Source: a virus | Length of the DNA stretch: 44,284 bases | Direction: 5' to 3' (one strand) | IMG/VR virus record: IMGVR_UViG_3300029268_000003 | Coordinates: 1-44,284 of that record | Shown: positions 32,382 to 40,226 of the stretch, piece by piece | How the letters are laid out: each line of letters begins with the position of its first letter | Position numbering within the stretch: the stretch's first letter is position 1 | The notes under the pieces: generated by a model | What the model was told of the DNA's origin: nothing | What the model saw: only the letters and a program-made list of their open reading frames with translations | Database searches by the model: none | Program-made: the position numbers and the translations under genes

Positions 32382-32917
32382 CATTATTAGGTGCTATAAA
32401 AAGTATTTTTAATTATTTACTTGCAAGAGAAAAAATATATTGCATCATTGGAGAAGTGACGGTTGTTGATAACGGAAAAAGAACTTGCACAGTAAAACCA
32501 ATAGATGGCACACCTGATTTGTATGATGTTAGAATGACCCCTGAAATAAGCACAACAGGCGGGTTATTAGATGGATTATGTGTATTTCCAAACAAAGGCT
32601 CAATGGTTGTTGTGGCGTTTTTAAATCCGACAACTGGAGTGATAATAAGTTCAAATACTGCCTCGCAAATATTTAGTGACACAAAGTTATTTCAATTTAA
32701 TCAAGGTAAGAATTTTGGACTGATAAAAATTGTAGAATTAACAACAAAATTAAATCAATTAAAAACAGAATTTAATAATTTTGTATTAGTGTATAATAGT
32801 CATGTTCATACAGGGGTGACAGCTGGTGGTGCTTCAACAGCAGTAACGCCGTCACAGGCAGTAAATGCAACACCGTTTAATAAAAGTGATTATGAAGATA
32901 CACTTATAACACATTAA
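32378..32917 (+). CDS. Baseplate spike protein (gpV/Mu gp45-like)
   Basis: 179 aa. OB-like N-terminal domain (IYCIIGEVTVVDNGKRTCTV; PDLYDVRMTPE; NKGSMVVVAFLNPTTGVIIS) then a helix and the C-terminal NSHVHTGVTAGGASTAVTPS. The H-x-H near the tip is the pattern that binds iron in membrane-piercing spikes. The protein trimerises at the hub and punctures the outer membrane. It lies between hub and gp25-like genes, as expected. Confidence 0.8.
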   Translation: MTLLGAIKSIFNYLLAREKIYCIIGEVTVVDNGKRTCTVKPIDGTPDLYDVRMTPEISTTGGLLDGLCVFPNKGSMVVVAFLNPTTGVIISSNTASQIFSDTKLFQFNQGKNFGLIKIVELTTKLNQLKTEFNNFVLVYNSHVHTGVTAGGASTAVTPSQAVNATPFNKSDYEDTLITH

Positions 32918-32919
32918 AA

Positions 32920-33228
32920 ATGGCAACAGTAAAAGACATATCAATAACAGACGACGGATTACAATTCAAGAACGGAGATATCTTAGTAGAATTATCTGAT
33001 AACATGCACATACAACATTTATTAGAGGCCAATAAAGGGCAATATTATCAATATCCATTAATTGGCGCAGGTATGAGAAATTTTATTAAATCGCCAATGA
33101 GTGCCTTAATATTAAAAAAAGAAATAAGAATAAATTTAGAATCTGACAATATGACCGTTAATCGAGTTAGCATAATACAATCAACGGATGATTTTCTTGT
33201 TGATATTGATGCAGAAAGGAAGATATGA
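32920..33228 (+). CDS. gp25-like baseplate wedge protein
   Basis: 102 aa. FKNGDILVELSDNMHIQHLL, EANKGQYYQYPLIGAGMRNF and SPMSALILKKEIRINLESDN reproduce the plan of gpW/gp25-type wedge proteins, which have a lysozyme-like fold without activity and start sheath polymerisation. Location between spike and LysM genes agrees. Confidence 0.75.
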   Translation: MATVKDISITDDGLQFKNGDILVELSDNMHIQHLLEANKGQYYQYPLIGAGMRNFIKSPMSALILKKEIRINLESDNMTVNRVSIIQSTDDFLVDIDAERKI

Positions 33229-33512
33229 ATTATACAGTAAAAAACGGACAGAGTATTTTTGATGTGTGTCTGCAATTCTTTGGCACATTAGAATATTTAT
33301 TTACAATATTGTCCGACAATAATTTGGACTTAAATTCTCCATTGACAAGTGGAATGGAATTAAAAATCAACAATAACCTGCTCGGAAATGAATTGATAAA
33401 ACGAACGATTATTAAAAATAATTGTATATTTGTAAACGAACAACAGACAATAATTCAAACAAATGGTGTAGGTGATTATAATAACGATTTTAATAATGAT
33501 TATTTTATATGA
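33225..33512 (+). CDS. LysM-domain baseplate protein
   Basis: 95 aa. N-terminal LysM-like domain: NYTVKNGQSIFDVCLQFFGT, LEYLFTILSDNNLDLNSPLT, SGMELKIN. The 40-residue remainder is polar (FVNEQQTIIQTNGVGDYNND). Short LysM proteins (gpX/gp53-like) connect hub and wedge in contractile tails. ATGA overlaps on both sides. Confidence 0.8.
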   Translation: MNYTVKNGQSIFDVCLQFFGTLEYLFTILSDNNLDLNSPLTSGMELKINNNLLGNELIKRTIIKNNCIFVNEQQTIIQTNGVGDYNNDFNNDYFI

Positions 33513-33883
33513 GTCTTAAAACAAGAGCCGCTCTTTTAGCACAGAACATTGCAACTATAACCACTAATGGTGTTGGAGCAATTACAGGAGCAATACATCG
33601 CACCATAAACGCTGATATTATTGATTCCTGTGTAAATAAAACAACTGACGCAAATCAATGTCGTCAGCAAGAATGTAAATCAAATGTTGCAATAACAACA
33701 GTAGGAACGGCAATAACGTTTGATAATGTTATCGGAACAGGTGGTAAAAGTTATTCGTTACAGGTTAATTGTTACGATGCTTCAGGAAACGTAGATTATA
33801 TTGTTACATTAAGGACAGCAACTGGATTTACAATTACACCAGCAATCAATTGTTCAATAGATTATACAGCAACTAAAGTTTAA
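33509..33883 (+). CDS. Hypothetical virion protein, 124 aa
   Basis: Not recognised. An Ala/Thr-rich N-terminus (LLAQNIATITTNGVGAITGA) with a helix, four cysteines (CVN, CRQQEC, and later ones) and a beta-sandwich-like half (VGTAITFDNVIGTGGKSYSL; YDASGNVDYIVTLRTATGFT). Probably a baseplate or fibre accessory protein because it is coupled by ATGA to the LysM gene. Confidence 0.6.
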   Translation: MSLKTRAALLAQNIATITTNGVGAITGAIHRTINADIIDSCVNKTTDANQCRQQECKSNVAITTVGTAITFDNVIGTGGKSYSLQVNCYDASGNVDYIVTLRTATGFTITPAINCSIDYTATKV

Positions 33884-33887
33884 CTAT

Positions 33888-34445
33888 ATGAAAAAGATAT
33901 TATTTCTATTAGCACTTTGTATTATAACAATAAATGTTATTTCACAAAATAAAAAATTCACCAATGTAACAATAAGTGGCACAATATATTCAGGTGGTCG
34001 TGATACATTAACAGATAAAAGATTTTCTTTATCTGATATTTATTCAAATACTATTATAGGTTTATATTCTGGATTAAAAATAACAACAGGTTCTAATAAT
34101 ACAGCATTAGGTTATAAATCAGGATATAGTAACACAACTGGAACAGGAAATATTTTTCTTGGTTATACGGCTGGAAATTATTTAGTTTCTTCATCAAATC
34201 AATTATTCATTCATAATAATTTAGGTATTACAGATTCAACAACAGCCAAAACACATTCGTTGATGTACGGACAAATGAACGCAACAGTTGCTTCACAACA
34301 ACTAACAATAAACGCAGTGTTATTATTACCACCATTAAGTTCTGCACCATTTTCAGGAACAGAAGTAGAAGGAATGATATATTTAGGAACAGACCATCAT
34401 ATCTATTACTGGAATGGAACAATATGGAAACAATTAGATAATTAA
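33888..34445 (+). CDS. Secreted fibre-like protein with signal peptide, 185 aa
   Basis: The N-terminus MKKILFLLALCIITINVISQ is a strong Sec signal peptide in the Bacteroidota style (cleavage after VIS or before Q). The mature part is beta-rich, with TGSNNTALGYKSGYSNTTGT then GNIFLGYTAGNYLVSSSNQL: repeats resembling YadA-head/peptidase S74-associated 'NxALGYxxG' blocks of fibres and of host surface proteins. It ends with a compact domain (TEVEGMIYLGTDHHIYYWNG). A signal peptide on a protein in a fibre cluster is odd. Either a decorative protein for the host surface or recent capture of a host secreted gene. Confidence 0.7.
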   Translation: MKKILFLLALCIITINVISQNKKFTNVTISGTIYSGGRDTLTDKRFSLSDIYSNTIIGLYSGLKITTGSNNTALGYKSGYSNTTGTGNIFLGYTAGNYLVSSSNQLFIHNNLGITDSTTAKTHSLMYGQMNATVASQQLTINAVLLLPPLSSAPFSGTEVEGMIYLGTDHHIYYWNGTIWKQLDN

Positions 34446-34449
34446 TATT

Positions 34450-34791
34450 ATGACATACAACTTTGAATCAATAAAAATAGGCGACACATACGATGGAGCA
34501 ACCTTTGATGTTGTTAGAACACCATCACCAGTTGTATTAACAGGTGCAGAAATTATATTTCAAGTTCGTAAAGCAGATGTGTTATACATTGAAAAACGTG
34601 TTGGTTCTGGAATAACAATATCTTCAGCAATACAATTTATTTTATCACCTTTTATTGTTGTGTCAAATCAAACAGGTATTGAATTAACAGCAGATACATA
34701 CGATTATGATATTCAATTTATATTTACTGATGGAACAGTTAAAACATACATCAGTGGAACGTTTACAGTAATAAAAGATAACAATTATTAA
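34450..34791 (+). CDS. BppU-like baseplate upper protein N-domain, 113 aa
   Basis: YNFESIKIGDTYDGATFDVV, LTGAEIIFQVRKADVLYIEK, ELTADTYDYDIQFIFTDGTV and KTYISGTFTVIKD form the small beta-sandwich plan of BppU-like N-terminal domains, which attach fibres to baseplates. Immediately upstream of the next fibre gene. Confidence 0.6.
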   Translation: MTYNFESIKIGDTYDGATFDVVRTPSPVVLTGAEIIFQVRKADVLYIEKRVGSGITISSAIQFILSPFIVVSNQTGIELTADTYDYDIQFIFTDGTVKTYISGTFTVIKDNNY

Positions 34792-34792
34792 A

Positions 34793-35746
34793 ATGGATAA
34801 CATAATTGTAAACATAGCCGAAACGCCAACAGTTGTTACCGTAACAGTGACATCAGGTGGTTCTTATTTACCAAATGTTACAAATGATGCACAGTTGAAA
34901 CGTGCTGAAAATGATTTTACAACGTTCACTGAAAAAACAGTTCCAATCAGTGCAGATGTACTATTGATTGAAGATAGTGCAGATGCAACACCATACAAAA
35001 AGAAAAAAGTAACATTGGTTAATTTACTTGCAGGTGCAGTAATGACATTACAGGCAATGGGTAATTTATTTCATTCTGCAACAACAAAAGCAACACCAGA
35101 TAATGCTGATGAATTTACTTTTGCTGATTCTGGTGCAGGTAATTTGTTAAAAAAATTCACATTCTCTGATTTAAAAACAATATTATCATCAACATTTAAT
35201 TTTAGTAATATTCATGCTTTAAATGCAGATGCAGAAACAACAACAACAATTGGTACCTTAATTCATGGAAGTGCAGATAAAGTAACACCAGTTGATGCAG
35301 ATGAAGTTGGAATTTGGAATAGTGTTGGTGGTTTGTTAGCACGTGTAAGTTTTACTAATGTTAAAGCATTTTTAAAGTCTTATTTTGATTCATTAACAAC
35401 AACATTTACCAATAAACGAATAACACCAAGAGTTTGCTCTATAGTTTCAAATGCAAACCCAACATTTAATACAGATGATTATGACGGAGTAACTATTACT
35501 GCATTGGCAACGGATATTACAAGCATGACAACTAATATGACAGGCACACCAACTATATTTCAAAAATTAATTGTTCGATTTAAAGACGATGGAACACCAA
35601 GAGAAATAGCATGGGGTACAGGATATGAAGCTAAAGGTGCAAGTTTACCTACATCAACGGTAACAAGTAAAACAACTACGTGTGGTTTTCTTTATAGTAC
35701 AGTAACAAGTAAATGGGGATGTGTTGCAGTATCAATTGAAGTATAG
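34793..35746 (+). CDS. Tail fibre protein with internal duplication, 317 aa
   Basis: Two repeats of a fibre module are visible: NLFHSATTKATPDNADEFTF...LLKKFTFSDLKTILS (about 97-147) and TLIHGSADKVTPVDADEVGI...LLARVSFTNVKAFLK (about 155-205). A C-terminal beta domain follows (RVCSIVSNANPTFNTDDYDG; QKLIVRFKDDGTPREIAWGT; TTTCGFLYSTVTSKWGCVAV). Such 'P.DADE...WN' modules are common in phage fibres. It lies 2 nt downstream of the BppU-like gene. Confidence 0.75.
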   Translation: MDNIIVNIAETPTVVTVTVTSGGSYLPNVTNDAQLKRAENDFTTFTEKTVPISADVLLIEDSADATPYKKKKVTLVNLLAGAVMTLQAMGNLFHSATTKATPDNADEFTFADSGAGNLLKKFTFSDLKTILSSTFNFSNIHALNADAETTTTIGTLIHGSADKVTPVDADEVGIWNSVGGLLARVSFTNVKAFLKSYFDSLTTTFTNKRITPRVCSIVSNANPTFNTDDYDGVTITALATDITSMTTNMTGTPTIFQKLIVRFKDDGTPREIAWGTGYEAKGASLPTSTVTSKTTTCGFLYSTVTSKWGCVAVSIEV

Positions 35747-35749
35747 AAT

Positions 35750-37135
35750 ATGGCAGATAATTTATATTTAGTTACAGCAGATGGTACTTTTACTAATATA
35801 GCAAATTGGTCACAAGGTGTTGTTCCTTCTGGTGCTGATGGATTTGTTACAAGATTCGATATTAATTCACCAAATGTTTCTTTAGGTGCATCAAGAATTG
35901 TTAATTTTTTAGATTGTAGTGGATATTTAGGAACTATAACAGGAGTTGGTTATAATTTACAAGTATTAGGAACTACAACATTAACAAATACAATGACATT
36001 AAATTTAGGTAATGGAAGTGTAATGTGTTCGGGAAGTGGTAATATTACAAGTAATGGACTTACAGGATTTAATTTAAGAATTGGTGGGGTTTCACAAACA
36101 TTTACACTTATTGATAATTTTACAATAAATAATTTATTATTAGGTGAAACAACAGGTGCAGTTATAAATGGGAATACTATTTATATTGCAGGAACTTTAA
36201 GTTCTTCTACAACAGCAATAACATCAGGTACAACAAATATAGTAATGAATGATACAGGAACATGGAGTAATTCAAGTACAGGACAACTTAGAAATAATTT
36301 AACAATAAGTTCTTCAAATGTAACAATATCAGGAATTGTTCGATATAATACGGGAACTTTAACCATATCTGTTCCTATAATACATCTTAATAGTCATTTA
36401 TATATTGCATCATCAGCTATAATTGATGTTAATAGTGCTGGTGAATTTGGTACGTTAAGACGTTCAGGTAATAATACTGTAACCTTATTGAGTGATATAA
36501 ATTGTCATACTTTTCTTGTTGGTATAACATTACTGGCAACAAATATGAGTGGTAATTATAATATTAATGTATCGGGTGATTATACAGTAAATGTTACCAC
36601 AGGTTCTGTTAGTGGTGGCAATATAGTAATGACAGGTGATGGTACATTTTCAATGCCTGTATTAACAACGGGTTCTCATAGAAATAATTTAACTATTAAC
36701 ACAGCAGGAACTATTGTAGTTAGTGGTACAATTAGACATTGGATTGGTTTAATAAAAATAATATCTGGAACTATAGATGCGACAGGTTCAACATTAGAAT
36801 TAGTTGTATGTTCTCTTGATTTACAAGGTCAAACATTAAATAATGTTACATTAACATATAGTTTGGGTTCTGTTGTAACATTAAAAAGTGAACTAAAAAT
36901 ATTAGGGATTTTATCAAATGCAAATTTACACGCAACTAATGATAAATTTATTTCAGATGTTGTTGGAAATAAAAGAAAACTAACAATGTTAGCTGGTTCG
37001 AGCCAAACAATAACTGATTTAGATGGAACTGACATTGATAGTGCTGACGGTTATCCTATAATTACAAGTGGTGCATTAAGCAATACTTCAAATTGGTATT
37101 CAGAATTACCAAATAAAATGTTTTTAAATCTATAA
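35750..37135 (+). CDS. Beta-helix receptor-binding or adhesin-like protein, 461 aa
   Basis: Almost entirely short beta strands rich in Asn, Thr, Ser and Gly: FLDCSGYLGTITGVGYNLQV, TTLTNTMTLNLGNGSVMCSG, NNLTISSSNVTISGIVRYNT, repeated up to the end. This is the texture of right-handed parallel beta-helices of phage receptor-binding proteins and depolymerases. The N-terminus (LYLVTADGTFTNIANWSQGV) is a typical repeat-domain opening. No catalytic triad can be picked out. It is the last structural gene and the likely host-range determinant. Confidence 0.65.
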   Translation: MADNLYLVTADGTFTNIANWSQGVVPSGADGFVTRFDINSPNVSLGASRIVNFLDCSGYLGTITGVGYNLQVLGTTTLTNTMTLNLGNGSVMCSGSGNITSNGLTGFNLRIGGVSQTFTLIDNFTINNLLLGETTGAVINGNTIYIAGTLSSSTTAITSGTTNIVMNDTGTWSNSSTGQLRNNLTISSSNVTISGIVRYNTGTLTISVPIIHLNSHLYIASSAIIDVNSAGEFGTLRRSGNNTVTLLSDINCHTFLVGITLLATNMSGNYNINVSGDYTVNVTTGSVSGGNIVMTGDGTFSMPVLTTGSHRNNLTINTAGTIVVSGTIRHWIGLIKIISGTIDATGSTLELVVCSLDLQGQTLNNVTLTYSLGSVVTLKSELKILGILSNANLHATNDKFISDVVGNKRKLTMLAGSSQTITDLDGTDIDSADGYPIITSGALSNTSNWYSELPNKMFLNL

Positions 37136-37172
37136 CAAAACTCAAATGCAAAACAAAAAGCAGTAATATGAA

Positions 37173-37580
37173 ATGAAAAAGAAAAAAGTTGGTGGTTATT
37201 TGAGCAGAAAAAACATGGTGTTAATCATGTCGGGAATAACAATTACAGTTGGCGCATTTATTATAATAACTATTATAACATCATTTAGCAGTACAAAGAA
37301 AAATATTGACAGTATTCCTTCAAATGCTCGCGCCTGTTATGTGCGTGATTCAACAATGAATGCAGATTTCGCAGCAAACAATAAATCACAACAAATTCAA
37401 ATTGATGCAATACGAGACACATCAAACACAGTGATTTGTGAAGTATTGGAAGAAGTAAGGGAAATAAAAAAACAAAATGCACTTGATAGAGTTATTTTAA
37501 AAGAAATTTGCAAAAGAACAAAAGGTCTTGAAATATATGGTAGGTTAATGGAAGGAACAACACAAAATAATGAATTATGA
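37173..37580 (+). CDS. Single-pass membrane protein, candidate spanin/lysis protein
   Basis: 135 aa. Basic N-terminus (MKKKKVGGYLSRKN), one transmembrane helix (MVLIMSGITITVGAFIIITI, about 15-37) and a long periplasmic part that is helical (ADFAANNKSQQIQIDAIRDT; ICEVLEEVREIKKQNALDRV). This topology, plus overlap (ATGA) with the endopeptidase gene, is as expected for an i-spanin (Rz-like) or holin-regulator. The exact role is not determined. Confidence 0.6.
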   Translation: MKKKKVGGYLSRKNMVLIMSGITITVGAFIIITIITSFSSTKKNIDSIPSNARACYVRDSTMNADFAANNKSQQIQIDAIRDTSNTVICEVLEEVREIKKQNALDRVILKEICKRTKGLEIYGRLMEGTTQNNEL

Positions 37581-38044
37581 AATTAAGCAATAGTTCGTTT
37601 AAAAAACTTTTAATTGGTGTAAGTATTGTATTATCTGCAATTACTGCACATGTAACATACAAAGAAGTCACTGTTACAAATACAGGCATTCCAAACAAAC
37701 CAAATCAGGAACAATTAACAAATATTAAATATGTTTGTGATTCGGTATTTGAAAAGGCAAGAAACCATTTTAAAGTTCCTATTTATATATCAAGTGGTAT
37801 AAGGGTTATAGCTGTAAATCAAGCAGTGCATGGTGTTGAAAATAGTCAGCATGTAAAAGGTGAAGCACTCGACCTTGATTGTGATGTGTATGGTAAAATA
37901 ACAAACAAACAATTATTTAATTATATTCACGACAGTCTTGATTACGACCAGTTAATCACTGAAGGTGGTAAAAATGGTTGGATTCATGTTTCTTATGTGA
38001 TAAAAAACAATAGACACGAATCATTTAATATTAATAACCCATGA
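37577..38044 (+). CDS. Membrane-anchored M15 peptidase endolysin
   Basis: 155 aa. N-terminal helix (LLIGVSIVLSAITAH) as signal-arrest-release or anchor, then a Peptidase_M15-like zinc endopeptidase: YISSGIRVIAVNQAVHG, S90-Q-H92-VKGEALD99-LD and W135-I-H137-VSY, with H92, D99 and H137 as zinc ligands and E near 129 likely catalytic. It cuts peptide bridges in peptidoglycan for host lysis. Flanked by two membrane-protein genes by ATGA overlaps: a lysis cassette. Confidence 0.9.
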   Translation: MKLSNSSFKKLLIGVSIVLSAITAHVTYKEVTVTNTGIPNKPNQEQLTNIKYVCDSVFEKARNHFKVPIYISSGIRVIAVNQAVHGVENSQHVKGEALDLDCDVYGKITNKQLFNYIHDSLDYDQLITEGGKNGWIHVSYVIKNNRHESFNINNP

Positions 38045-38265
38045 AAAAGTATTATAAAAGTAAAATATTATGGTTGTCAGTAGTATTAATATTAATTGAC
38101 GTCGTTCCTATTATTAGCGAATGGAATTTATCTACAATGCGACAAACGGATTGGATTTCGTCAGGTATTGTAATTCTTTTAATTATTGCACGAACGTGGT
38201 TTACAACAAAGCCAATAAAAACAAGAAAAGCAATTCGTGAAAAACAAAATAAAATAAGACTGTGA
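38041..38265 (+). CDS. Candidate holin, 74 aa
   Basis: Two predicted membrane helices (ILWLSVVLILIDVVPII and WISSGIVILLIIARTWF) separated by a short polar loop (SEWNLSTMRQTD), with a basic C-terminus (KTRKAIREKQNKIRL). Size, topology and coupling to the endolysin gene are those of class II-type holins. Assigned by topology and position. Confidence 0.65.
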   Translation: MKKYYKSKILWLSVVLILIDVVPIISEWNLSTMRQTDWISSGIVILLIIARTWFTTKPIKTRKAIREKQNKIRL

Positions 38266-38294
38266 AAAACTATTTTTAACAATACTTAAAATAT

Positions 38295-39305
38295 ATGTAT
38301 AACATTCACACGCATCCCGGATTAAGAGATGAAGACGTTTGTAATGGACTATTGCCAGGAGGTATAATAAAAGCTATAAGGTCAGATGTAGGCTTTTTTA
38401 TGTTGGAAAAATTTCCTTTTGGAAGCGACTCGTTCAAGCGTATGATTGTCATGGCTAAAATGTGCAGAAATAACGACGCACAAGGTATGTTTAATGTACT
38501 CAAGGCAGAGTATCCAACAGATAAGACTATTTTTGTCGCTCATGCTGTAGACATGGAGAATATGGGTGGAGGAAATGCAAAAAGACCCTATTGGGAGCAA
38601 TTAGTAGAATTAAATGATTTAAAGAATAATAATCCGGGTCAAGTAATTCCGTTTATTCATATAGATACAAGAAGGGAAAATTATTATGAGTTGTTCAAAT
38701 GGGCTATGGATAATGACTGGGGAGGAGTTAAATTATATCCACCAATGGGTAAGTTTCCGTTTGACGAGGAGTTTGATAAAGTTTTCGATGATTGTGAGAG
38801 ATTAAACAAGCCAGTATTAGCTCATTGCACTGCCGGAAATCCTATTTGTTGGAAAGGAAGTAGAAGAGCATTAAAATTATTATTAGAACAATGTAAAGTT
38901 CCTGTTGATTGGAAGAAATCAAATAAAGACCTGTGTGCTTATTTTACACATCCTGAAAATTATAAATGGGTATTTGCAAAACATCCAAAATTAAAAGTAT
39001 GCCTTGCCCATTTTGGAAGAGAAAATGAGTGGGATAAAATAATACTAGGAATGTTAGAACAATATCAGGGACTTTATATAGACATATCATATTCCTTGTA
39101 TGATGAAAAACGTTGGCCTAATTTACTTATACTTTTAAGAACTAATCCAACATTTAGAACTCGTTGTTTGTTTGGTTCTGATTGGTATTTGGATTTAGCA
39201 GAAGGTCAAGAAAAACAATTTTCTAAAAATTTAAGAGCTACTTTAGGTGAAGAACTATGGGAGCAAATCACAGTAATTAATCCGAAACATTATTTATATT
39301 CATAA
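38295..39305 (+). CDS. Amidohydrolase-2 family metal-dependent hydrolase
   Basis: 336 aa TIM-barrel hydrolase. H5-T-H7 in NIHTHPG, K146 in WGGVKLYPPMGK, H177 in VLAHCTAGNP, H239 in CLAHFGREN and D296 in LFGSDWYLD line up with the metal site of amidohydrolase-2 proteins (HxH ... H ... H ... D). It hydrolyses an amide- or lactone-type substrate or decarboxylates; the substrate is unknown. No phage function is established for the family. It is the last gene before the late terminator, 30 nt after the lysis genes. Confidence 0.8.
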   Translation: MYNIHTHPGLRDEDVCNGLLPGGIIKAIRSDVGFFMLEKFPFGSDSFKRMIVMAKMCRNNDAQGMFNVLKAEYPTDKTIFVAHAVDMENMGGGNAKRPYWEQLVELNDLKNNNPGQVIPFIHIDTRRENYYELFKWAMDNDWGGVKLYPPMGKFPFDEEFDKVFDDCERLNKPVLAHCTAGNPICWKGSRRALKLLLEQCKVPVDWKKSNKDLCAYFTHPENYKWVFAKHPKLKVCLAHFGRENEWDKIILGMLEQYQGLYIDISYSLYDEKRWPNLLILLRTNPTFRTRCLFGSDWYLDLAEGQEKQFSKNLRATLGEELWEQITVINPKHYLYS

Positions 39306-39354
39306 AATAGTTTACATTTACAGAATATTTTTTTAGGTTTATTCTGCCATTTGG

Positions 39355-39389
39355 AAAAACAGTAGTTAAAAACGACTACTGTTTTTTTT
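39355..39389 (+). terminator. Strong intrinsic terminator of the late operon
   Basis: AAAAACAGTAGT (39355-39366) pairs perfectly with ACTACTGTTTTT (39375-39386) around loop TAAAAACG, with eight Ts at 39382-39389. It ends the operon that starts at the 15113 promoter. It could act on the other strand too because the stem carries As. Confidence 0.92.
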
Positions 39390-39393
39390 ATGC

Positions 39394-39410
39394 GTTATAA
39401 TTTGTATAAC
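39394..39410. repeat. 17-bp inverted repeat, possible operator
   Basis: GTTATA-ATTTG-TATAAC: perfect six-base arms. It lies just after the terminator and 37 bp before the candidate -33 box at 39447. A regulatory site is possible. Confidence 0.4.
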
Positions 39411-39446
39411 AAAACAAATAATAGTTAAAGAACAGAAAAAACTATA

Positions 39447-39477
39447 TTGTAAATACAAAATGAGTACTTTACTTTTA
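39447..39477 (+). promoter_or_regulatory. Candidate promoter of the second early region
   Basis: TTG (39447-39449), a 20-nt spacer and TACTTTTA (39470-39477), one base from TAnnTTTG. The same TTG-20-TACTTTTG is found at 43426-43456. The ATG at 39494 follows 17 nt later; the ATG at 39460 lies inside the spacer and is excluded as a start. The stretch 39306-39493 otherwise holds only the terminator and the inverted repeat. Confidence 0.55.
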
Positions 39478-39493
39478 CATCAAATATATTATA

Positions 39494-39649
39494 ATGAATC
39501 AAACTCCAAAAAAATGGCCTGTGGGAATAAAATGTACATATACAGAAATAAACTGCATAGCACGAGTATATGGGTATTGTTGTGCAGAAAAAACATCAAG
39601 AATTAAAAATGCCTGTAATGAGCAAAATAAAGTAAAACCAAAAAAATAA
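39494..39649 (+). CDS. Cysteine-containing microprotein, 51 aa
   Basis: MNQTPKKWPVGIKCTYTEIN then CIARVYGYCCAEKTSRIKNA and a basic tail. Five cysteines suggest a metal-binding or disulfide fold. The stop shares its A with the ATG of the next gene (TAATG). First gene after the candidate promoter. Function unknown. Confidence 0.55.
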   Translation: MNQTPKKWPVGIKCTYTEINCIARVYGYCCAEKTSRIKNACNEQNKVKPKK

Positions 39650-40050
39650 TGGACGATATTAAAACTGTAGACGACCAATATGGCAATTTGATTCGATGTT
39701 GTAATAATGGCAGGCGAATAGTCTTATCGCTTAAATTAGCAGCGGAAAAACGTGCTCGTAGGCTTGGATTTATAAACATCTCGACCCAGACATTTTTTGT
39801 CCGTCGTAATTCTAAAAAACATTTATTTATAAAATTAAACGCATACGGTTTTAATTACAAAATTCTAAGCGAAACCAGTAACTTTGACAAGGTTCGTCTG
39901 GACGATGAGAAGTTTTCTTGGATAATCCCTGTAAAGTACATACTAGAGAATGGTGTGTTTCTCAACTTCCTTAACAAAGGTGGATTTGAATTACAAATAT
40001 TTATCAGTCTATCAAAAATTGAAAGTTATAAACGAAATAAAAACTTTTAA
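39649..40050 (+). CDS. Hypothetical protein, 133 aa
   Basis: Not recognised. A basic helix (GRRIVLSLKLAAEKRARRLG) is followed by beta strands (FINISTQTFFVRRNSKKHLF and KLNAYGFNYKILSETSN) and a C-terminal hydrophobic part. It has no membrane segment. Precedes the pseudoknot element by 43 nt. Confidence 0.55.
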   Translation: MDDIKTVDDQYGNLIRCCNNGRRIVLSLKLAAEKRARRLGFINISTQTFFVRRNSKKHLFIKLNAYGFNYKILSETSNFDKVRLDDEKFSWIIPVKYILENGVFLNFLNKGGFELQIFISLSKIESYKRNKNF

Positions 40051-40092
40051 TATAAAAAATTTGTTATTAAAAAATAATTATTACATTTGTAA

Positions 40093-40215
40093 TGTACTAA
40101 AGTGGTTCAAAATGTTTAGATTATTCATTATTAATAATATACCCTCACGGGTACGTAAAGCCGGAAAAAAGGTATTGAACCACCTTAGTACACGGCTTTC
40201 GTGCTTTGTGAGGGT
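40093..40215. ncRNA. Large H-type pseudoknot (two interleaved long inverted repeats)
   Basis: Stem 1: TGTACTAAAGTGGTTCAA (40093-40110) pairs with TTGAACCACCTTAGTACA (40175-40192), 17 of 18 bases. Stem 2: 40141-40163 (ACCCTCAC, GTACG, AAAGCCG) pairs with 40193-40215 (CGGCTTT, CGTGC, GTGAGGGT), about 20 pairs with a one-base bulge and a small internal loop. Strand order is 1-2-1'-2', so each stem has one strand in the other's loop, and 1' abuts 2', allowing coaxial stacking. It ends 11 nt before the ATG at 40227 and hides a GAGGG. Likely a structured leader controlling that gene, or an origin/recombination element. One odd pair is a wobble on + and one on -, so the transcribed strand is not decided. 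Confidence 0.7.
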
Positions 40216-40226
40216 TACTTTTTAAT

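Noticed and set aside
39950-40225. 91-aa ORF across the pseudoknot
   Set aside because: Overlaps the end of the 39649 gene and consists mostly of the structured repeats; long paired stems explain the sequence better than coding.
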